In this document: positions 12,566 to 17,893 of the stretch, piece after piece
Position numbering within the stretch: position 1 is the stretch's first letter
How the letters are laid out: every line of letters begins with the position of its first letter
From: Acidimicrobiia bacterium
Lineage (GTDB): Bacteria; Actinomycetota; Acidimicrobiia; Acidimicrobiales; Acidimicrobilacustridaceae
Length of the DNA stretch: 17,893 nucleotides
Assembly: GCA_018882825.1 (NCBI GenBank)
Contig: VERC01000013.1
Span: 1 to 17,893, forward strand
Direction of reading: 5' to 3'
The notes under the pieces: generated by a model
The model's input: only the letters and a program-made list of their open reading frames with translations
What the model was told of the DNA's origin: nothing
The model's database searches: none
Program-made: the position numbers and the translations under genes

Positions 12566-13399
12566 TCACCGACCCAGCACCCGCCATTCCCCTCGGGCCC
12601 CATCCCCGTCGACACGTCCCTCGGCCGCGAGCTTGCGCAAGTGCGCGTGCACCGACCGTTTTGCCATGGGCACCAGCACCGGATCGAGATCGACGTAGGC
12701 GGCCTCGACGAGATCGGTGATGCGGGCCGTGCCCATCCCGATCAGCAAGGAGTGCAGTTGGGCCTCGCGCTCGAGACGGTGTGTCACGTACCAGTCGATG
12801 AGCGCAGGTGGATCCTCGATGACATGACCGTGTCCCGGGGCGATGGCCGCCGGATCGAGATCGCGCACCTTGGCCAACGACTCGAGGTACGCGCCCATGT
12901 CACCGTCGGGCGGGCTGATCACCACCGTCGATCCCTGCATGATGTGATCGCCGGAGAACAGCAACCCCTCCTCCACGAGCAGGAAGCACAGATGGTTCCC
13001 GGCATGGCCGGGTGTGTGCACGGCCCGGATCGTCCACTCGTCGGTGACCAGTTCGTCACCGTCGCGCAATCGTCGGTCCGGGCGCAGTCCTCCCCGATTG
13101 GACCAGGCCATGACCGCGGCGCCGGTCGCCTCGACCAGCGCGGCGGTCCCGGGCGAATGGTCGGGATGGGTGTGCGTGCAGAGGATCCACCGGATGCGTC
13201 CGGCACCGGCCGCCACGATGGCGGCGGTGTGCGCGGCATCGTCCGGGCCGGGGTCGATGACGGCCACCTCGTCGGTGCCCACCAGATAGGTGTTGGTACC
13301 CGGACCGGTCATGTGACTCGGATTGGCGGCCACGATCCGCCGCACCAGCGGGGAGATGACCACGGGCACCTCGTGGGTCAGGGGCGCGGGGTCGGACAC
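12566..13399 (-). CDS. LACTB2-like MBL-fold hydrolase with winged-helix tail
   Basis: A 277-residue MBL-fold protein. Metal ligands are HTHPDH (76-81), His132 in TPGHAGNH, Asp151 in SGDH and His190 in APGHGH. Upstream, GPGTNTYLVG (32-41) and the VIDPGPDD stretch (48-54) are typical of the LACTB2/Rv3677c branch. The last 80 residues form the winged-helix-like domain of this branch, with the HLRKLAAEGRV segment near the end. Human LACTB2 is an endoribonuclease; whether bacterial members share that activity is not clear from sequence. The gene starts at GTG 13399, three bases after the fxsA stop, so it is the second gene of that transcript. In mycobacteria a similar hydrolase (Rv3677c) lies near the paired ArsA-like genes and whiB4, a grouping echoed here. 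Confidence 0.9.
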   Translation of the reverse strand: MSDPAPLTHEVPVVISPLVRRIVAANPSHMTGPGTNTYLVGTDEVAVIDPGPDDAAHTAAIVAAGAGRIRWILCTHTHPDHSPGTAALVEATGAAVMAWSNRGGLRPDRRLRDGDELVTDEWTIRAVHTPGHAGNHLCFLLVEEGLLFSGDHIMQGSTVVISPPDGDMGAYLESLAKVRDLDPAAIAPGHGHVIEDPPALIDWYVTHRLEREAQLHSLLIGMGTARITDLVEAAYVDLDPVLVPMAKRSVHAHLRKLAAEGRVDGDGARGEWRVLGR

Positions 13400-13402
13400 G
13401 GC

Positions 13403-13879
13403 TCAGTCGCGGGGTGGACCGAGTTCGATCGGAGGACGAGCGTCTCGGGGCGGCGGGGTCACGTCACCGATCCACTCGACATCGACCACCGACCGACCGC
13501 GACCGAAGGCGGGCACTCGTCGGCCGACCATCCAGTCGCGCACGAACCGGCGCCGCACCAGGGAGCGGACGACGGGGACGAGCAGCAGCAGCGCCACCAC
13601 GTCGGTGACGAAGCCGGGAACGACGAGCAGGACCCCGGCGAACATGACGAGCAGACCATCGGCCACCTCGACGGTGGGGATCTCACCGCGCTGGAAGGCC
13701 GCACGGGTCCGTCGCACACCGGAGACTCCGGCCCGCTTGACCACCCACACGCCGAGAACGCTGAGCGCCAGCACGGCGAGCACGGCCGGCCACACGCCGA
13801 CCCATTCGGCCACCTGGAGGAACACCGCCAGTTCCACCACGGGCGCCACCACGAACACGATGAACAGCGCCACCAGCAC
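13403..13879 (-). CDS. fxsA: FxsA family membrane protein
   Basis: A 158-residue inner membrane protein of the FxsA family, named for an E. coli protein whose overproduction relieves phage T7 exclusion by the F plasmid. Hydrophobic segments lie at about 1-20, 29-47 and 75-105. The family core is visible as GEIPTVEVADGLLVMFAGVL (65-84) followed by VPGFVTDVVALLLLVP. The C-terminus is basic and then proline-rich. It starts at GTG 13879, with TACGAT exactly six bases upstream on the coding strand and no Shine-Dalgarno sequence, suggesting leaderless expression. The MBL hydrolase follows three bases after the stop codon. Molecular function in this organism is unknown. Confidence 0.9.
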   Translation of the reverse strand: MLVALFIVFVVAPVVELAVFLQVAEWVGVWPAVLAVLALSVLGVWVVKRAGVSGVRRTRAAFQRGEIPTVEVADGLLVMFAGVLLVVPGFVTDVVALLLLVPVVRSLVRRRFVRDWMVGRRVPAFGRGRSVVDVEWIGDVTPPPRDARPPIELGPPRD

Positions 13880-13885
13880 GAGAGC

Positions 13886-13891
13886 ATCGTA
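13886..13891 (-). promoter_or_regulatory. Probable -10 box of a leaderless fxsA transcript
   Basis: On the minus strand TACGAT (TAnnnT) is followed by GCTCTC and then GTG 13879, the same six-base spacing seen for usp1, the kinase and orn. The box lies downstream of the whiB terminator hairpins, which would isolate fxsA from whiB transcription. Confidence 0.45.
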
Positions 13892-13932
13892 CCGGTGGGG
13901 TCGGTCGCGGGGGTCGCGTGGCCGAGAAGAGC

Positions 13933-13966
13933 CCGGCGCCGGGGTGGTGAACCACCCCGGCGCCGG
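13933..13966 (-). terminator. Strong 15-bp perfect hairpin downstream of whiB
   Basis: CCGGCGCCGGGGTGG (13933-13947), loop TGAA, and its exact complement (13952-13966) form one of the two longest hairpins in the window. Read from whiB, the hairpin is followed by GCTCTTCTC, a mild T-rich stretch. The position, 54 bases after the whiB stop and before the fxsA promoter, fits an intrinsic terminator. The arms contain the palindrome GGCGCC. Confidence 0.75.
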
Positions 13967-13972
13967 TACGCA

Positions 13973-14003
13973 GCGAGCGTCCGTCCCCCCGAACGGACGT
14001 CGC
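13973..14003 (-). terminator. Second hairpin immediately after whiB
   Basis: CGTCCGT (13978-13984) pairs with ACGGACG (13993-13999) across an 8-base loop, extended past a one-base bulge by GCGA/TCGC (13973-13976 and 14000-14003). It starts 16 bases after the whiB stop codon and precedes the stronger hairpin at 13933-13966, giving tandem terminator structures. Confidence 0.5.
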
Positions 14004-14019
14004 AGACCATGGATTCACG

Positions 14020-14274
14020 TCAGCTGGTGAGCAGCACCTTCCGCTCGACCTCGTTGAGGCCTCCCCAGATGCCGTGAGGCTCACGGATCTCCAGGGCGTA
14101 GTCGAGACATTCGGTGCGCACCGAGCAGTCGGAGCAGATCTCCTTGGCCCGCTCCTCGCGCTGGAGCTTGTCGTCCTTGCGTTCGAACTGCGTGGGCGGG
14201 AAGAAGACGACCGAATGCGGCCCCCGGCACGCCGCCTGCAACTGCCAGTTGTCGTCGACCCGCTGAACGCTCAT
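14020..14274 (-). CDS. whiB: WhiB-family iron-sulfur transcriptional regulator
   Basis: An 84-residue actinobacterial Wbl protein. It has the four cysteines that hold a [4Fe-4S] cluster: Cys16, then Cys47-x2-Cys50-x5-Cys56. These are followed by the turn motif GIWGG (68-72) and a basic C-terminal segment (NEVERKVLL). Such proteins sense NO, oxygen or redox state and act with the primary sigma factor. I chose ATG 14274 because GAGGGG lies about nine bases upstream. An in-frame GTG at 14289 would add five residues. A recognisable promoter lies at 14300-14329 and tandem hairpins follow the gene, so whiB appears to be a single-gene transcript. Which Wbl subclass it belongs to is uncertain, although the neighbourhood recalls mycobacterial whiB4. 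Confidence 0.95.
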   Translation of the reverse strand: MSVQRVDDNWQLQAACRGPHSVVFFPPTQFERKDDKLQREERAKEICSDCSVRTECLDYALEIREPHGIWGGLNEVERKVLLTS

Positions 14275-14299
14275 TGGACGCCCCCTCACTCCGGGGCCG

Positions 14300-14329
14300 A
14301 ACGTATCCCCGGTGTGACGTACGTCGCAA
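14300..14329 (-). promoter_or_regulatory. Promoter of whiB
   Basis: On the minus strand, TTGCGA (-35, 14324-14329) and TACGTT (-10, 14300-14305) are separated by 18 bases, close to the primary sigma factor consensus. The -10 lies 25 bases before ATG 14274, leaving room for a short leader with a GAGGGG ribosome binding site. The spacer contains ACGTACGT. Confidence 0.6.
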
Positions 14330-14402
14330 GAGGGAGTTCCCGGCTCTGGTCCGAGGCCCTGAGCAGGGAGTATCCACCCCGGCGGCCGGTGTCGGGATCG
14401 CC

Positions 14403-15824
14403 CTACCCGGTGGGTTCGGTCCCGGCACCCGACGGCGTCGACGGACCGTCGTCGGTGCCCTCCTCGGTCGCCTCGGAGCCCTCGCCCCGACCTCGACGAC
14501 CCGAGCGGTCCCGGTAGTCACGGGCCCCACCGCTCTCGGGTTCGACCTCGAGCACCAGGCCGTCGATACTGACCACCCGCACCCGATCCAGTTCTTCGAT
14601 GGGAGTGGCCCGATTCGTGGTGGCCCGCCACAGGGCGTCGCGGATCTGCACGACACCGTCCGGAGCGACCGCCGTCACCGCCCGGCCCAGTTCGCCGATC
14701 ATCCACTCCCGACCGATGGTGGGCGTGGAGAACCGCGTGCGGACCATCGACGGCATGCCGCCGATGAAGGCCAGCATCACGCCGACGATGCCGACCAGCA
14801 GCGTGATCCACGACAACGAGAATCCGTCGTAGAGCGTGAACGAGCACACGGCGAAGGCCACCACACCGATGCCGGTCCACACCCGGGGCACACCCGTCTG
14901 CACGTCGACGGCGAAGGCGAACATGGCCAGCGCGAACAGCGCCAGCGCCCACCACCGGGTGGGCAGCACCCACAGGCCGTAGCCGGCGAGGATGAACGAG
15001 CCGGCGCCGACCACGCCGGCCACGCCGACACCGGCGGTGAACAGCTCGAAGATGATGAGGGCGACACCCACGGTGAGCAGCAGATAGGCGACCGCCGGGC
15101 TGGCCACGGTGTGCATGAGGTTCGACACCAGCGACAGTTGACCGAAACGAACCTGGGTGAGTGGTTCGCGTCGGGTCTCGCCGTTCTCGGCGGTGCGCTC
15201 CACGGTCGTCACACCGGGCAGGTTGATGAGGAAGTCACCGACGGTGGGGGCGTCGACCGTGGAGATACCGAGATCGGCCGCCTCCTGCGCGTTGACGGTG
15301 CGGTCGGTGATCGGTGCCAGACGGGCCGTGTCCAGTCCACCGACCACGGGTTCACCGGCGTCACCGAGGCGACTGCCGGGGGCGACGCCGACCTGTTGGG
15401 CCGCACCGACCAGTTGCGCGGCGGTGCCGGTGAGGCTGGATCCCGACGGGCCCACCCACACGTCGACCGGCACCTTCGATGCGCGCATCTTGACGAGCAG
15501 CGCGGCGAACGTGGCGTCGTCCACCACGACCCCGGTGGAGTCGGTCTGGAGGATGAGGCCGACCGCGCCCTCGGCGTTGGCCTCGTCGATGGAGGTCGAC
15601 ACGAAGTCGGTGAGCACCGGATCGAACAGTCCGGACACCTTGGCGATGGCCACGAACCCGGCCGGTCCACCCTCGTTGATGACCGTGGTGGAGGTCTCGG
15701 CCGCCACCGGACGATCGGCCGACAGCCCGAGCACACCGACCACGACGGCGAGCAGGACCAGCCCGGCACCGACGATCGGTAGCCTGCGCCGACGGCCCTT
15801 CTGAGGAGACCATGCTCCCTGCAC
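14403..15824 (-). CDS. NfeD-like membrane protein with degenerate ClpP-type domain
   Basis: A 473-residue protein of the long NfeD type. In order: a basic N-terminus (KGRRRR) and signal or anchor segment (about 15-36), an extracytoplasmic ClpP/crotonase-like domain (about 55-205), a block of four to five membrane segments (about 240-358), the cytoplasmic NfeD OB-fold (about 370-430) and an acidic tail. In active NfeD proteases the loop after PSG contains a serine in an AASAG-like stretch, and a later helix supplies a lysine. Here the loop after PSG (126-128) reads SSLTGTA, and the helix segment appears deleted, so proteolysis looks lost. No SPFH/stomatin partner is adjacent. Start choice is uncertain: GTG 15824 or GTG 15842. 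Both overlap the divergent ATPase gene start, by 13 or 31 bases. Confidence 0.82.
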   Translation of the reverse strand: MQGAWSPQKGRRRRLPIVGAGLVLLAVVVGVLGLSADRPVAAETSTTVINEGGPAGFVAIAKVSGLFDPVLTDFVSTSIDEANAEGAVGLILQTDSTGVVVDDATFAALLVKMRASKVPVDVWVGPSGSSLTGTAAQLVGAAQQVGVAPGSRLGDAGEPVVGGLDTARLAPITDRTVNAQEAADLGISTVDAPTVGDFLINLPGVTTVERTAENGETRREPLTQVRFGQLSLVSNLMHTVASPAVAYLLLTVGVALIIFELFTAGVGVAGVVGAGSFILAGYGLWVLPTRWWALALFALAMFAFAVDVQTGVPRVWTGIGVVAFAVCSFTLYDGFSLSWITLLVGIVGVMLAFIGGMPSMVRTRFSTPTIGREWMIGELGRAVTAVAPDGVVQIRDALWRATTNRATPIEELDRVRVVSIDGLVLEVEPESGGARDYRDRSGRRGRGEGSEATEEGTDDGPSTPSGAGTEPTG

Positions 15825-16780
15825 ACTTCTACGCCGAGTCACGAGTGCTCATCGTGGCCGGGAAGGGTGGCGTCGGCAAAAGCACGGCCGCGGCGACGCT
15901 GGCCCGCTCGGCGTCGAGGGCCGGTCTGCGCTCGCTGCTGGTGCGTCTGGCGCCCGGAGGGCCGGTGGCCGGACTGTTCGCCGGCCCCGAACCCGACCTC
16001 GACGGTGTCGTCCTGCGACCGGCCACGGCCACCGAGGGGGAGGTGCAGGGTCGACTGGTCACCCCCGATCACGCCCTGGCCGAGTACCTCGCCGACAACG
16101 GCCTGTCCCGGATCACCAGGCGCCTCGTGCGGGCCGGGGCCATCGACGTGGTCACGACGGCCGCGCCGGGAATCCGCGATCTGTTGGTGCTGGGTCGGGT
16201 CAAGGCCATGGAGATCGCCCGGGCGGCCGATGTGATCGTGCTCGACGCCCCCGCCGCCGGACACGCCATCGAATTCCTGCAGTCGCCCACCGGACTGCGC
16301 GCCGCGGTCGGGTCCGGTCCCATCGCCTCGCAGGCTGACGGGGTGCTGGAGATGCTGGCCGACGGATCGCGCTGTCGGGTGGTGCTGGTGGCACTGGCCG
16401 AGGAGACGCCGGTGACCGAGGTGGTGGAGACGGCCTTCGCCCTCGAGGACGAACTCGGCGTGCACTTGGGGCCGGTGCTGGTCAATGCCGTGCTCGACGC
16501 TCCCGTCGGACTCGACGTCGACCCTTCATCGATCGGCGCCGGGCTCGACGCCGGGCTCGACCCCGGCGCGCTCGACGCCCTGCGCGCCGCTGCGGCGTTC
16601 CGCCTCGAACGGGTGGCGCGCCAACGCGTTCAACTCGAGCGTCTGGCCTCGCTGTTGCCCCTCGACCGCATCGAGTTGCCGTGGTTGCCCACCATCGATC
16701 CGGGCCCCGCCGAACTGGAACGACTGGCCGATGCCATCGACGCCGGACTCGGCGCACTGCACGTATCGGAGGCGATGTGA
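15812..16780 (+). CDS. ArsA/Get3-like ATPase, first subunit (Rv3679-like)
   Basis: A 322-residue SIMIBI-class ATPase. The deviant Walker A motif GKGGVGKS (17-24) includes the signature lysine Lys18 and P-loop Lys23. A switch II-like DAPAAGH lies at 145-151. Where ArsA-type proteins have a DPA switch I motif, this one has RLAPGG (45-50). The sequence matches my memory of mycobacterial Rv3679 through APGIRDLLVLGRVK and SQADGV. There are no arsenite-binding cysteines and no Get3 CxxC, so arsenic export is unlikely. The start at ATG 15812 follows AGGAG by three bases. The second ATPase gene overlaps its stop by four bases, so the products probably form a heterodimer. The biological cargo is unknown. 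Confidence 0.9.
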   Translation: MLPAHFYAESRVLIVAGKGGVGKSTAAATLARSASRAGLRSLLVRLAPGGPVAGLFAGPEPDLDGVVLRPATATEGEVQGRLVTPDHALAEYLADNGLSRITRRLVRAGAIDVVTTAAPGIRDLLVLGRVKAMEIARAADVIVLDAPAAGHAIEFLQSPTGLRAAVGSGPIASQADGVLEMLADGSRCRVVLVALAEETPVTEVVETAFALEDELGVHLGPVLVNAVLDAPVGLDVDPSSIGAGLDAGLDPGALDALRAAAAFRLERVARQRVQLERLASLLPLDRIELPWLPTIDPGPAELERLADAIDAGLGALHVSEAM

Positions 16781-17868
16781 ACGCCCTGCCGCAGTTGCTC
16801 GACGAACGCGGCGTGCTGGTGTGCGTGGGCACCGGCGGTGTGGGCAAGACCACCACGGCCGCGGCGTTGGCCATGGCCGCGGCGCGACGCGGTCGGCGGG
16901 TGTGCGTGCTCACCATCGATCCGGCCCGACGTCTGTCCGACGCCATGGGCCTCGACGATGGCGCGCTCGGCAACGAGCCCCGTCGCATCGAACTTCCCGC
17001 TGCACCCCTCGATATGCAGGAGGGGCACGACACCGGCGGAGAACTGTGGGCGGTGATGCTCGACACCGCCATCACCTTCGATGCGCTCATCGCCAACTAT
17101 GCGCCGAGCGAACACCAGCGCCAGACGATCCTGGCCAATCGCTTCTACCGCAACATCGCCGAGTCGATGTCGGGCGCGCATGAGTACATGGCCATGGAGA
17201 AGCTGTACGAGCTCCATGCTGACGACCGGTTCGACCTCGTGGTGGTCGACACCCCGCCGACCACCAACGCCATCGACTTCCTCGAGGCGCCCGATCGCAT
17301 CCGACGGTTCCTCGACCACCGTCTCTACTCGGTACTGGTCACACCGACGGGTGGTCTGGCCCGAGTGGCCAATGCCGCGGCCCGCACCTTCCTACGCAGC
17401 GTGGCCCGGATCGTGGGGGCGTCGGTGGTCGACGACGCCATCGAGTTCTTCGCCGCCTTCGACGGCATGGAGGACGGATTCCGGGCCCGGGCCGCGACCG
17501 TCGAACGACTCCTGCGGGACGAGGGCACGGCGTTCGTGGCCGTGGCCGTGCCCCGTCCCGATGTGGTGCGCGACGTGCTCGCCTTCGCCGCGCTGCTCGA
17601 CGGCACCGGCATCTCCACCGACGCCGTGGTGGTGAACCGCGTCCACCCCCGATTCGTCCGAGCCCTGCCGAACGGTGTCGACGATCCGGCGTTGGCCCCG
17701 TTCGCGGCGGTGCTGGCCGAATCGGTGGCCATCGCCGCCGCCGAGGATGCCGCCCTGGCCCCCCTCGAGGAACTCCTGCGGGCCGAGGTGGTGCGGGTGC
17801 CGCTGCTGGCCGCCGACGTGCACGACCTCGTCGGCCTCGATGCCCTCGGGCCGCTGCTGCTGGACTGA
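16777..17868 (+). CDS. ArsA/Get3-like ATPase, second subunit (Rv3680-like)
   Basis: A 363-residue SIMIBI-class ATPase. The P-loop is GTGGVGKT (18-25): the first lysine typical of ArsA, Get3 and MinD is replaced by Thr19, while the P-loop Lys24 is kept. The switch I motif TIDPARR (46-52) and switch II DTPPTTNAIDFL (158-169) are intact. Mycobacterial Rv3680, as I recall it, likewise lacks the first lysine. The first subunit has the reverse pattern, so the two are expected to complete each other in a heterodimer. I start at GTG 16777, which overlaps the previous stop by four bases and has GGAGG four bases upstream. The open frame reaches further back but is only the first ATPase gene out of frame. 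The last 25 bases of the window hold nothing recognisable. Confidence 0.92.
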   Translation: MNALPQLLDERGVLVCVGTGGVGKTTTAAALAMAAARRGRRVCVLTIDPARRLSDAMGLDDGALGNEPRRIELPAAPLDMQEGHDTGGELWAVMLDTAITFDALIANYAPSEHQRQTILANRFYRNIAESMSGAHEYMAMEKLYELHADDRFDLVVVDTPPTTNAIDFLEAPDRIRRFLDHRLYSVLVTPTGGLARVANAAARTFLRSVARIVGASVVDDAIEFFAAFDGMEDGFRARAATVERLLRDEGTAFVAVAVPRPDVVRDVLAFAALLDGTGISTDAVVVNRVHPRFVRALPNGVDDPALAPFAAVLAESVAIAAAEDAALAPLEELLRAEVVRVPLLAADVHDLVGLDALGPLLLD

Positions 17869-17893
17869 CCGACGCGGGGAACCGGCGCGGGTC

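Noticed and set aside
12641..14077. 478-codon plus-strand open frame
   Set aside because: It runs antisense through the MBL hydrolase, fxsA, the terminator hairpins and part of whiB, and has the low-complexity His/Arg/Gly pattern of shadow frames.
14274..15782. 502-codon plus-strand open frame antisense to the NfeD-like gene
   Set aside because: His/Gly/Asp-rich shadow frame; the minus strand encodes clear membrane segments and an NfeD domain.
15812..17868. Arsenite-exporting ATPase (arsA of an ars operon)
   Set aside because: There are no arsenite-binding cysteines, and no arsB, arsD, arsR or arsC nearby. The pair fits the actinobacterial Get3/ArsA-like group better.

Overview
The window is high-GC DNA, densely packed and fully coding, with no mobile elements, phage genes or CRISPR arrays seen. 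Gene content points to an actinobacterium: a WhiB-family regulator, a DosR/DosS-type two-component pair, a CtpE-type P-type ATPase, an oligoribonuclease of the Orn type and a paired ArsA/Get3-like ATPase operon. Divergence from mycobacterial and streptomycete versions, and several apparent leaderless promoters, suggest a lineage such as Acidimicrobiia. That placement is inference, because there is no rRNA or other strong phylogenetic marker here.

Layout. (1) 1-26: the 3' end of a tRNA. (2) 89-2064, minus strand: a thioredoxin-like membrane-anchored protein, a DsbB-like oxidase and a Cys-containing protein of unknown function. (3) 2286-7074, plus strand: a three-cupredoxin multicopper oxidase, two universal stress proteins and a CtpE-like cation ATPase. 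(4) 7096-8995: a DosR-like response regulator and, divergent from it, a single-GAF DosS/DosT-like histidine kinase. (5) 8980-10016: dUTPase and oligoribonuclease, divergent. (6) 10029-12523: a metallo-beta-lactamase-fold hydrolase translationally coupled to an MFS transporter. (7) 12566-15824, minus strand: a second MBL-fold hydrolase, FxsA, WhiB and an NfeD-like protein. (8) 15812-17868, plus strand: two overlapping ArsA/Get3-like ATPase genes. No stretch longer than about 225 bases lacks a gene.

The most interesting unit is region 2-4. The response regulator has the same recognition-helix sequence as mycobacterial DosR (recalled from memory). The kinase keeps the DosS haem-ligand histidine in a single GAF domain. 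A perfect GGGAC-N4-GTCCC dyad, matching the core of the DosR operator, lies upstream of the multicopper oxidase. The neighbouring genes (two Usp proteins and a P-type ATPase) are of types found in the mycobacterial dormancy regulon. Together this suggests a compact oxygen/NO/redox-responsive locus. The second notable unit is region 7-8, which recalls the mycobacterial Rv3677c / Rv3679-Rv3680 / whiB4 neighbourhood.

Several genes (usp1, the kinase, orn, fxsA) have a TAnnnT hexamer exactly six bases upstream of the start codon and no convincing Shine-Dalgarno sequence, the architecture of leaderless transcripts. All homology statements rest on recognition of motifs and remembered family sequences; no search was run.
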